This document shows positions 25,040-32,602 of a DNA stretch of 64,000 nt, in pieces. Origin of the DNA: Heyndrickxia acidicola (GTDB taxonomy: Bacteria > Bacillota > Bacilli > Bacillales > Bacillaceae_C). The notes under the pieces are model-generated. The model was not told the origin of the DNA. It ran no database searches and saw only the letters and a list, made by a program, of their open reading frames with translations. The position numbers and the translations under genes were made by a program. Where the stretch lies: contig NZ_KV440953.1 in NCBI RefSeq assembly GCF_001636425.1, positions 4,460,001-4,524,000 on the forward strand, given 5' to 3'. Positions within the stretch are counted from its first letter, which is position 1. The number at the start of each line of letters is the position of its first letter.

Positions 25040-25375
25040 ATGGATTTTAATGCAGTAAACACAAAAAAACAGGATACGTTTAAGGGAGAGCTGGATAAAG
25101 ATACCTTATTTATCGTTTCTCAAACGTTTAAGGCATTATCGGATCCTACGAGGATTCGCATCCTGCATCTGCTGGAAAGTAAGGAGTGTTCCGTAAACGA
25201 GATTGCCGAGCAGCTATCGCTCTTGCAATCCACGGTTTCCCACCAGCTGAGATTTTTGAAGAATTTAAGACTGGTTAAGTACAGGAGGGAAGGAACAACT
25301 CTGTTTTATTCCCACGACGATGATCATGTCATGCATCTTCTTTCCCAAGCCATTGAACACGCAAACCATCAATAA
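25040..25375 (+). CDS. CzrA/SmtB-type zinc-sensing repressor
   Basis: A 111-residue ArsR-family repressor. The winged helix spans about residues 33-90 ([16 protein letters not shown]...[34 protein letters not shown]). The last helix carries [17 protein letters not shown], the D-x-H-x10-H-x2-H pattern of the alpha-5 Zn/Co site in CzrA. Metal binding should release the repressor from DNA. The heavy-metal ATPase gene downstream is the expected target, and a 20 bp palindrome precedes the sensor. A cysteine at ECSVNE is in the place used by cadmium or arsenic sensors but stands alone, so zinc is more likely. Confidence 0.87.
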   Translation: MDFNAVNTKKQDTFKGELDKDTLFIVSQTFKALSDPTRIRILHLLESKECSVNEIAEQLSLLQSTVSHQLRFLKNLRLVKYRREGTTLFYSHDDDHVMHLLSQAIEHANHQ

Positions 25376-25476
25376 TTTCGTTACAAGGTTTAGGAGCTGG
25401 CAAGCAGCAAGGAAGTAGAAATCCGATAGAAAATAGAATTGATACTATTTTTAAAAAGGCTATGTTAAAGAACGAT

Positions 25477-25586
25477 GTTGATTGGAGAAAAAGGCACTTG
25501 GCTCATGCTTGGAAAAGCTGTTAGGGAAGCCCCCGCAGGAGATGCGACAAGGAGCTCGACTACCGTCGCCTGAAGCGGAAATCAAC
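25477..25586. repeat. Family B repeat between the metal sensor and the ATPase gene
   Basis: A diverged 110 bp copy starting with GTTGATTGGAGAAAAAGGCA and ending GCGGAAATCAAC, with CCCCCGCAGGAG inside. It is flanked outside by TTAAAAAGGCTATGTTAAAG and CAGAACCTTTTTAA, an approximate inverted repeat. It lies between genes expected to share a transcript. Confidence 0.65.
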
Positions 25587-25678
25587 AAGCATGATTTGCA
25601 GAACCTTTTTAAAAGAAACAGGACCATCGATGAAAGACAAAAGTACCGTTCATACAAGAACGATAATGGGGGATGGGC

Positions 25679-27841
25679 ATGGCTGAATATAAATTACAGG
25701 GACTTTCCTGTGCGAATTGCGCCAGAGAGATGGAAGAACAAATACAAAAACTCGAAAACGGAAAAGAAGCAAGGATTCTTTTTAATTCAAGCAAGCTGGT
25801 CATACCAGATGGTGTACCAATGGATCGAGTGCAGAAAATACTGGCTGGGGACGGGGCGGCCATTGTAGCACCTGCAGCTGGCGGGGGTGGAGTCCATAGC
25901 CATGCCCATGATCATTCTCATCATGGACATACTCATGGGCATCAGCACGGTCCGTCCATTAAGCTGCTGATTGGAATGTCTGCAGTTCTCTTTCTGGCAG
26001 CACTCCTGTTTGGCAGCCATGTAAATCAAACGACTGTCATTCCTTTATATCTTTTAGCTGCTATCATCAGCGGCTACCAAACCTTTATAAAAGGCCTAAA
26101 GAATTTATTTTCTTTAAAATTTAATATTGATACGTTAATGACCATTTCCTTAGTTGGGGCTTTTTGTATCGGGCAGTGGCGGGAAGGGACCTTTGTAGCC
26201 ATTCTTTTCGGCATTAATGAATATCTTGAAGGACTCGGCATGGAAAAGGCAAGAAAGTCAATGGAAAGCCTGTTGGAGGTAGCCCCGAAGGAAGCAGTGC
26301 TGCTTATAAATGGAGAGGAGCAGATTGTTTCCATTGAAAGCCTAAAGGCCGGTGACACAGTTCTTGTAAAAGCAGGACAGAAAATTCCTTCAGACGGTAT
26401 TATAATAGAAGGTATTAGTTCCGTGGATGAAGCGGCCATAACAGGTGAATCCATGCCGCTTACAAAGCAAAAAGGCGACGCTGTTTATGGAGGCAGCCTT
26501 AATCATGATGGGCTGTTAAAAGTACAGCTTGAAAAGGCGTATCAAGACTCCTCGCTTGCTAAAATTCTCCATCTGGTGGAGGAGGCACAGGAAACCAAAA
26601 CCCCCACAGAACAATTTATTAATCGCTTTGCGAGGTATTACACACCCATCATTATGGTCATTGCTGCAATGGTGATCCTGATTCCCCCTCTGTTTATGGG
26701 AGGAGATTGGCATACATGGATCTATCAGGGGCTGGCAGTTTTAATTGTGGGCTGTCCGTGTGCGTTAATTATCTCTTCTCCGATTGCAATCGTATCGGGG
26801 ATAACCCGAAATGCTCGAAATGGAATTTTGGTAAAGGGCGGAATTTATCTCGAACAGCTTGGAAAGCTCGACATTATCGCCTTTGATAAAACGGGCACTT
26901 TAACAAAGGGCGAACCGGTTGTAGAAGATATAAAAATATATGATGATACCTTTTTTTCCATAGCAGCATCTGTAGAAAAATCTTCTTCTCATCCACTTGC
27001 AAAAGCAGTGTTGAAAAAGGCTTTAGAGGAGCATCAAGCAGTCCTCCTGGAGCCTGAAAATGTGACAGTGATCCCTGGACAGGGTGTTAGAGCTACTATC
27101 AACGGGGGAGAATACTTTATTGGTAATGAAAAAGGGATCGATTCTGCGATTCTTTCTAAATCAAACAAACAGGACATACAGGAGTTAAAATCCAGAGGGT
27201 ACACGCTTGTGGCAGCAGCCTCTAACGAAAAGGTGCTGGGACTTTTCGGGATTGCTGATGAAATTCGCAGGGAAAGCAAAGGAATGTTAGACAATCTTCA
27301 TAAATTGGGAATAAAAGAAACAGTGATGCTGACAGGCGACCATCAAAAAACGGCCGAAAAGGTATCCAGTACTATTGGGATTCATGAGTACTTTGCAGAG
27401 CTTTTACCGGATGAAAAGGTGGAAAAGGTAAGGGCTCTGACGAAAAGCGGAAAAACGGCCATGGTGGGAGACGGCATTAACGATGCACCTGCACTGGCAG
27501 CTGCTGATATCGGAATTGCAATGGGGAAAGGGACAGACAGTGCCATTGAAACAGCGGATATTGTCTTGATGCAGGATCATTTAGGAAAGCTGCCGGCTGC
27601 CATTTCTCTTTCTAAAAAAGTAAACAGGGTGATCAAGCTGAACATCGGGCTTGCACTGGGCCTGAAAGTGGCGGCTCTTCTACTGACCATTCCAGGCTTG
27701 CTTACACTCTGGATTGCCATTCTTTCCGATATGGGAGCAACCATCCTTGTGACACTGATCAGCTTAACGGTTCTAATTGAAACCAAAAAAGCCGGGCCAA
27801 TTCAGGCGACTGCTATTCACAGACCAGACACAGCACGATAG
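25679..27841 (+). CDS. Zn/Cd-type P1B heavy-metal ATPase
   Basis: A 720-residue exporter. The N-terminal metal domain carries LSCANCAR (CxxC), followed by a His-rich linker (about 18 residues with ten His) that probably binds zinc. After the first helices come the actuator motif TGES, the membrane metal site CPCALI, the phosphorylation site DKTGTLT, the SSSHPLA motif of heavy-metal pumps, MLTGDH and GDGINDAPAL. The CPC motif and the His-rich linker suggest Zn, Cd or Co rather than copper. ATG 25679 sits six bases after GGGGG; ATG 25673 adjoins it. It should be controlled by the CzrA-like gene upstream. Confidence 0.9.
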   Translation: MAEYKLQGLSCANCAREMEEQIQKLENGKEARILFNSSKLVIPDGVPMDRVQKILAGDGAAIVAPAAGGGGVHSHAHDHSHHGHTHGHQHGPSIKLLIGMSAVLFLAALLFGSHVNQTTVIPLYLLAAIISGYQTFIKGLKNLFSLKFNIDTLMTISLVGAFCIGQWREGTFVAILFGINEYLEGLGMEKARKSMESLLEVAPKEAVLLINGEEQIVSIESLKAGDTVLVKAGQKIPSDGIIIEGISSVDEAAITGESMPLTKQKGDAVYGGSLNHDGLLKVQLEKAYQDSSLAKILHLVEEAQETKTPTEQFINRFARYYTPIIMVIAAMVILIPPLFMGGDWHTWIYQGLAVLIVGCPCALIISSPIAIVSGITRNARNGILVKGGIYLEQLGKLDIIAFDKTGTLTKGEPVVEDIKIYDDTFFSIAASVEKSSSHPLAKAVLKKALEEHQAVLLEPENVTVIPGQGVRATINGGEYFIGNEKGIDSAILSKSNKQDIQELKSRGYTLVAAASNEKVLGLFGIADEIRRESKGMLDNLHKLGIKETVMLTGDHQKTAEKVSSTIGIHEYFAELLPDEKVEKVRALTKSGKTAMVGDGINDAPALAAADIGIAMGKGTDSAIETADIVLMQDHLGKLPAAISLSKKVNRVIKLNIGLALGLKVAALLLTIPGLLTLWIAILSDMGATILVTLISLTVLIETKKAGPIQATAIHRPDTAR

Positions 27842-27854
27842 GAGGGCATAGCAT

Positions 27855-28499
27855 TTGGGAATCCATCAATACTTTAAAAGTCTTTCAGACCTGGAGAAGC
27901 TTTATCGTTGTCCAGGAAAATTTAAATTTGAAGACCATTCAGTCGCAAGCCATTCTTTTAAGGTAACCAAAATAGCTCAGTTTATGGGCACAGTTGAGGA
28001 AAAGCATGGGAGCCAGGTGAATTGGAAGTCCCTATATGAGAAAGCTTTGAATCACGATTATCCTGAATTATTTACAGGGGATATTAAAACGCCTGTGAAG
28101 TACGCTTCAGATGAGCTTCATGATTTATTCAGCCAGGTAGAGGACCAGATGACGAAGAAATTTATCTATCGGGAGTTCCCCAAAGAATATCAGGAAATCT
28201 ACTTGGAAAGATTCCGCGAAGGGAAGGATGACACACTGGAGGGCATGATATTGGCCGTATCTGATAAGGTCGATTTATTATATGAATCCTTCGGAGAAAT
28301 CCAAAAAGGAAACCCTGAGCCGCTGTTCCAGGAAATTTACGAGGAATCTCTGAAAACCATACTGCAATTCAAGGATTTGGCTTGTGTTCAATATTTTTTA
28401 AATGATGTGCTGCCGGATATGCTCAATGAAAAATTTATTGAGCACAGCGATTTAAGCTTTATTACCGAATCGATTGTTGATGGAAATAAAGGAAGCTGA
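27855..28499 (+). CDS. YfbR-like HD-domain phosphohydrolase
   Basis: A 214-residue HD-superfamily protein. Metal ligands are visible as His in EDHSVASHS, the HD pair in LNHDYPELFTGDIKTPVKYA, and Asp in AVSDKVDLL; the GDIKTPVKY stretch is characteristic of YfbR, which removes phosphate from 5'-deoxynucleotides. It starts with TTG 27855, eight bases after AGGAGGG, and is 13 bp behind the metal ATPase, so the two are probably cotranscribed. The physiological substrate here is unknown. Confidence 0.8.
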   Translation: MGIHQYFKSLSDLEKLYRCPGKFKFEDHSVASHSFKVTKIAQFMGTVEEKHGSQVNWKSLYEKALNHDYPELFTGDIKTPVKYASDELHDLFSQVEDQMTKKFIYREFPKEYQEIYLERFREGKDDTLEGMILAVSDKVDLLYESFGEIQKGNPEPLFQEIYEESLKTILQFKDLACVQYFLNDVLPDMLNEKFIEHSDLSFITESIVDGNKGS

Positions 28500-28540
28500 A
28501 AAAGCGGATTCCAATCTGAACCAATTAAAAGTATTCTTAA

Positions 28541-28647
28541 AAAGGCTTTGTTAATTTTAAATGTTGAGAGTGCTCGTGTTTAGCTCATTCATGGGGGTTT
28601 TTTACACAGGTAAGCTAATAACAACAGCGTCCATTAACAAAGCCTTT
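28541..28647. mobile_element. Family D element, short deletion derivative
   Basis: AAAGGCTTTGTTAAT at 28541-28555 and its exact reverse complement ATTAACAAAGCCTTT at 28633-28647 give perfect 15 bp terminal inverted repeats. Inside, GTTTAGCTCATTC matches the outer-stem sequence of the full copies at 30.1 and 46.3 kb, but the three internal hairpins are missing. It lies in a 360 bp gap that otherwise holds the csbA promoter. Confidence 0.75.
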
Positions 28648-28805
28648 ATACTAAAGTATTTCTTGGAAAAGTATGCAGGTAAAAAAAGCCTTTCTTCCTT
28701 TGGAATTGGATTTATCAGAAAATAAATGAAAAACCACTTGTTTTTTTTTCGTATTTGTGAAAAATTTATAGATAAGGTGATTTTCAAAAAGAGCGAGTTC
28801 GCCAA

Positions 28806-28838
28806 TGGTTCTTTTTGGGCATTGGTGGGAATATCTCT
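28806..28838 (+). promoter_or_regulatory. Possible sigma-B promoter of csbA
   Basis: GTTCTT, a 13 bp spacer and GGGAAT resemble the general-stress consensus GTTTAA-N12-15-GGGWAW. csbA is a sigma-B gene in B. subtilis. The -35 match is partial and the leader would be short. Confidence 0.3.
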
Positions 28839-28861
28839 CATAATAAGAGGTGAGCGGTCAG

Positions 28862-29116
28862 ATGGTTGATCAGATTTTAGCAGCCCTTTTTCTTCCGGGG
28901 ATTCTGGTTGTCTTTTTTACAAGAGTTACGTTTAACCAGATTATTGGTCTTGTCCTTACGGTGGCACTGATCGTTGCATCCGTTTATAAGGGATATACAC
29001 GTACCTGGACCTTATTTATTATCGATGCAGCATCGTTAACGGCGGGGTACTATTTTTCAAATATGATGATGAAGAAGCTGAAACATAAAGAAAAGGAAGA
29101 AAGCAAAGACGCTTAA
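28862..29116 (+). CDS. csbA: CsbA-type small membrane protein
   Basis: An 84-residue protein with about three hydrophobic helices (LAALFLPGILVVFF, IIGLVLTVALIVASVY, LFIIDAASLTAGYYF) and a charged tail KKLKHKEKEESK. Sequence and place just upstream of uvrB-uvrA match B. subtilis csbA, a membrane protein of unknown role induced by general stress. ATG 28862 lies seven bases after AGAGGTGAG; an in-frame GTG at 28850 overlaps that site. Confidence 0.82.
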   Translation: MVDQILAALFLPGILVVFFTRVTFNQIIGLVLTVALIVASVYKGYTRTWTLFIIDAASLTAGYYFSNMMMKKLKHKEKEESKDA

Positions 29117-29156
29117 TGTCCAAAGAGAAAAAAAGGACACGAAGCGTTTTTATTTT
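29109..29156 (+). terminator. Terminator after csbA
   Basis: ACGCTT plus TGTCC pair with GGACA plus AAGCGT across a small internal loop, and TTTTTATTTT follows. The stem begins inside the last codons of csbA. Confidence 0.7.
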
Positions 29157-29202
29157 AATAGGGGGTTCTAACTAATACATGCATAGCGCTGTTGGTCGTG
29201 CT

Positions 29203-29625
29203 GGTTGATTTACGCTGCAGGCACTCGCTTTCCGCGGGTCGCGCAAGGAAGCCTCCTCGTCGCAGGTTCCTGCGGGGTCTTCCCTGACACGCTGATCCCG
29301 CAGGAGTCTCGTGCCTTCCGCTGCAATCAACTTTGGATTGAGTTCTAATTTTAGGCTTTAACTGAGTAATTGGTTGTGCATGTATCATACTGCAGGTTGA
29401 TTTCCTCTACAGGTACTCGCTTTCCGCGGGGCGGCCGGGAGCCTCCTCGTCGCAAGCTCCTGCGGGGTCTCCCCATGCCAGCTTTTCCCGCAGGAGTCTC
29501 GTGCCTTCCGCTGCTATCAACTTTGGATTGAGTTCTAATTTTAGACTTTAACTGAGTAATTGGTTGTGCATGTATCATCCTACAGGTTGATTTCCTCTGC
29601 AGGCACTCGCTTTACAAGGGGTTTC
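29203..29625. repeat. Family B repeat group: two full and one broken copy
   Basis: Full copies at 29203-29331 and 29395-29522 and a broken one at 29585-29625; the starts are 192 and 190 bp apart. They are in reverse orientation relative to the 8.8 and 51.6 kb copies. Each opens with GGTTGATTT, contains CCTGCGGGGTCT and CCCGCAGGAGTCTCGTGCC, and closes with ATCAAC. The linkers (GAGTTCTAATTTTAG...TTGTGCATGTATCAT) are nearly identical, so linker and element were amplified together. No gene is seen in 29.15-29.73 kb. Confidence 0.85.
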
Positions 29626-29736
29626 CCATAAAGCGCTATTCCGCAGTAGTTTCATATATCCGATCCAATTATCATTGGGTCAAATATCAGTATTGAGCTT
29701 TATCGAATCCTTCATTTTAAAAAGGAGTGTTTATAG

Positions 29737-29982
29737 ATGATCAAGTTAAAATTGGAAAAAGAAGCAAAGGACAGGCTTATTTCGGATATTCAGCAGTTTA
29801 TTTATAATGAGCATGGAGAAGAAATTGGGAGGCTGGCTGCTGAGCAGTATTTTGATTTTTTTAAAGAAAAACTGGGCCCTCTCATTTACAATCAAGCTCT
29901 TTATGATGCAAGGGTCTTAATGGAACAAAAGATGATGTCTTTGGAGGAGGATTTTTATACTCTGGAAAAAAGAGTAAAATAA
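29737..29982 (+). CDS. DUF2164 family small protein
   Basis: An 81-residue soluble, mostly helical protein, MIKLKLEKEAKDRLISDIQQFIYNEHGEEIGRLAAEQYFDFFKEKLGPLIYNQALYDAR..., which matches the uncharacterised DUF2164 family in length and pattern (LxxEQYxDFFxxxLGPxxYNQ). There are no cysteines and no membrane segment. AAAGGAG precedes ATG 29737 at good distance. It stands alone between family B repeats and a family D element. Function unknown. Confidence 0.8.
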   Translation: MIKLKLEKEAKDRLISDIQQFIYNEHGEEIGRLAAEQYFDFFKEKLGPLIYNQALYDARVLMEQKMMSLEEDFYTLEKRVK

Positions 29983-30073
29983 CGGTATGTCAGCTGAAGG
30001 ACAAGCTATCTCTAAAGATTTGTTGAAACAAAAATGAAAGAACCCTTGCATATTAGGAGGGGCTTTTTCATTT

Positions 30074-30268
30074 TGGCTTTGTTAAAGGACACTGTTGTTT
30101 TTTAGCTCATTCGTGTGAATCTGCCGTTTCACACGCCTTTCAGCACAGCTGAAAGGTACAGTAAAGAAAGGAACCAAAGCAAACTTATTTGCTTTTGGTT
30201 CCTTTCTTTACTGTAAAATGAGCTAAAAAACGAGCAGTTATCAAAATTAAAATTTAACACAGTCTTTA
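30074..30268. mobile_element. Family D structured element (full copy 1)
   Basis: An outer stem GTTTTTTAGCTCAT (30097-30110) / ATGAGCTAAAAAAC (30218-30231) encloses three hairpins: GTGTGAA / TTCACAC (30113-30134), CCTTTCAGC / GCTGAAAGG (30136-30156), and a long one at 30157-30215 whose arms TACAGTAAAGAAAGGAACC and GGTTCCTTTCTTTACTGTA pair exactly and continue with one bulge. The ends TGGCTTTGTTAAA and TTTAACACAGTCTTT are imperfect inverted repeats of the type seen perfectly at 28541. There is no coding capacity. Confidence 0.85.
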
Positions 30269-30278
30269 TTTTAAGCCT

Positions 30279-30441
30279 AGGCTGTTTTCGCATAGATTGT
30301 TGTTCTTCGCAAAAGTGCTAAATTCGTGTGAAGTGAGTCTTCGTGGCATCTTTCCGTAAGCAATTCACAAAATTACTGCAGAGCCTGTGAATTTCATTAT
30401 TTTTTTGTTTTAAATAGCAATAAAGTTTACGAAAAGAGCCT
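30279..30441. mobile_element. Family C MITE-like element
   Basis: Ends AGGCTGTTTTCGCATAGATT and AAAGTTTACGAAAAGAGCCT, inner core CTTCGTGGCATCTTTCCG. It directly follows the family D element; flanking AGCC on both sides may be what is left of a target duplication. The rest of the 630 bp gap before uvrB holds only the uvrB promoter region. Confidence 0.8.
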
Positions 30442-30529
30442 TAGCCAAAACAAAAAACGAAAATTTGTTCGCTTTTTTCTGGTTAAAAAATAGCTGTTTG
30501 TGGTAAAATAAGGACTATGGTTATTTAAT

Positions 30530-30543
30530 CGAACTTTACTTTT
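30530..30543 (+). promoter_or_regulatory. Possible degenerate LexA/DinR half-site upstream of uvrB
   Basis: CGAACTTTACTTTT keeps the left half of the Bacillus SOS box CGAACRNRYGTTCG but not the right half. uvrBA is SOS-controlled in B. subtilis, so this could be a weak box. Confidence 0.3.
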
Positions 30544-30615
30544 TAGAAAAATATTTTTCTAGAGTTTTCATACATTTTTTGATTGCAGATAGAGAAAAGA
30601 TAGGAGGTTACCCAT

Positions 30616-32595
30616 TTGGAACAACAGTTTGAATTGGTTTCAAAATATAAGCCCGATGGCGATCAGCCTGAAGCAATTAAAGAGCTGGTAGAGGGAATTA
30701 AAGCCGGGAAGAAGCATCAGACCCTGCTGGGAGCAACAGGTACAGGAAAAACATTTACTATCTCCAACGTCATTAAAGAAGTAAAAAAACCGACGCTCAT
30801 CATTGCCCACAACAAAACCCTCGCCGGTCAATTATATAGTGAATTCAAAGAATTTTTCCCTAATAACGCAGTTGAATACTTTGTCAGTTATTATGACTAC
30901 TATCAGCCTGAAGCCTATGTGCCGCAAACGGACACTTTTATAGAAAAAGATGCCAGCATTAATGATGAAATTGATAAGCTGCGCCACTCTGCCACATCCT
31001 CTTTATTTGAACGGGAGGATGTCATTATCATTGCCAGCGTTTCCTGTATTTACGGCTTGGGTTCACCTGAAGAATACCGGGAAATGGTCTTGTCACTTCG
31101 TACTGAGATGGAAATTGAACGAAATCAATTACTTCGCAGACTTGTTGACATCCAATATGCAAGAAATGATATCGACTTCCAGCGCGGAACGTTTCGTGTG
31201 CGCGGAGATGTAGTGGAAATCTTCCCGGTCTCACGGGATGAACATTGTATTCGTGTGGAATTTTTCGGAGATGAGATTGAGAGGATTCGGGAAGTCGATG
31301 CCTTAACTGGTGAAATTCTGGGCGACCGCAATCATGTTGCCATCTTTCCGGCATCCCACTTCGTAACCCGTGAAGAAAAGATGCGAATTGCCATTGAGAA
31401 CATTGAGAAGGAATTGGAAGAGCAGCTTACAAAGATGCGTGACAATAATAAGATTCTTGAAGCACAGCGCTTGGAGCAAAGGACCCGGTATGATCTTGAA
31501 ATGATGAGGGAAATGGGCTTTTGTTCAGGCATTGAAAACTATTCGCGCCATTTGACATTGAGGCCGCCCGGCTCGACGCCGTATACTCTTTTGGACTATT
31601 TCCCGAAGGACTTCCTTTTGGTTGTTGATGAGTCCCACGTTACGCTTCCTCAGGTGCGCGGGATGTTCAACGGCGACCAGGCACGCAAGCAGGTCCTTGT
31701 CGATCACGGTTTCCGGCTCCCATCTGCACTTGACAACCGGCCGCTGACCTTCACTGAATTTGAAGAGCATGTAAGCCAGGCAATCTTTGTTTCCGCAACA
31801 CCAGGCCCGTATGAGCTTGAGCACACTCCGCAGATGGTGGAGCAGATTATCCGTCCGACAGGCCTTCTCGACCCGTTGATTGATGTGCGGCCAATAGAAG
31901 GCCAGATCGATGACCTTCTCGGTGAAATTAATGAGCGTGCAGTCAAGAATGAACGTGTGCTTGTGACCACGCTTACCAAAAAAATGTCTGAAGACTTAAC
32001 ACATTATTTAAAAGACATTGGGGTAAAGGTTCAATATATGCATTCCGAGATTAAGACGCTTGAGCGTATTGAAATTATCCGTGACCTGCGTATGGGGAAA
32101 TATGATGTTTTAATAGGGATCAACCTTCTTAGGGAAGGGCTTGATATTCCAGAGGTCTCGCTTGTCGCGATCCTGGATGCCGACAAGGAAGGATTCCTCA
32201 GGTCTGAACGTTCGCTTATCCAGACCATTGGGCGTGCTGCAAGGAATGCAAACGGTCAGGTTATCATGTATGCGGATAAACGGACCGACTCCATGGAAAA
32301 AGCAATAGAAGAAACAGCACGCCGCCGCGCTCTCCAGGAAGAATACAATAGAGTACACGGTGTAACGCCGACAACCATTCAAAAGGATATTAGGGAAGTC
32401 ATTCGTGCTACTCAGGCTGCTGAAGAGCAGGAGACGTACATGCCGGCTAAGAAAGTGGTCAAAATGACGAAGCAGGAGCGGGAGCTGTTAATCGCTAAAT
32501 TAGAAACAGAAATGAAAGAAGCAGCCAAAGCCCTTGATTTTGAACGGGCCGCTGAGCTTCGGGATTCATTGCTGGAATTAAAAGCGGAAGGATGA
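30616..32595 (+). CDS. uvrB: Excinuclease ABC subunit B
   Basis: A 659-residue helicase-like subunit of nucleotide excision repair that verifies damage and loads UvrC. Walker A is GATGTGKTF (about residues 39-47), the beta-hairpin region includes [12 protein letters not shown], motif II is DESH, motif VI is QTIGRAARN, and the C-terminal UVR domain is [22 protein letters not shown]. It starts with TTG 30616, seven bases after TAGGAGGT. Eight bp separate it from uvrA. Confidence 0.97.
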   Translation: MEQQFELVSKYKPDGDQPEAIKELVEGIKAGKKHQTLLGATGTGKTFTISNVIKEVKKPTLIIAHNKTLAGQLYSEFKEFFPNNAVEYFVSYYDYYQPEAYVPQTDTFIEKDASINDEIDKLRHSATSSLFEREDVIIIASVSCIYGLGSPEEYREMVLSLRTEMEIERNQLLRRLVDIQYARNDIDFQRGTFRVRGDVVEIFPVSRDEHCIRVEFFGDEIERIREVDALTGEILGDRNHVAIFPASHFVTREEKMRIAIENIEKELEEQLTKMRDNNKILEAQRLEQRTRYDLEMMREMGFCSGIENYSRHLTLRPPGSTPYTLLDYFPKDFLLVVDESHVTLPQVRGMFNGDQARKQVLVDHGFRLPSALDNRPLTFTEFEEHVSQAIFVSATPGPYELEHTPQMVEQIIRPTGLLDPLIDVRPIEGQIDDLLGEINERAVKNERVLVTTLTKKMSEDLTHYLKDIGVKVQYMHSEIKTLERIEIIRDLRMGKYDVLIGINLLREGLDIPEVSLVAILDADKEGFLRSERSLIQTIGRAARNANGQVIMYADKRTDSMEKAIEETARRRALQEEYNRVHGVTPTTIQKDIREVIRATQAAEEQETYMPAKKVVKMTKQERELLIAKLETEMKEAAKALDFERAAELRDSLLELKAEG

Positions 32596-32602
32596 GAAAG
32601 GG

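Noticed and set aside
29155-29578. Two similar proteins starting MIHAQPITQLK
   Set aside because: Both are translations of the duplicated family B repeat and linker; their likeness reflects repeat identity.
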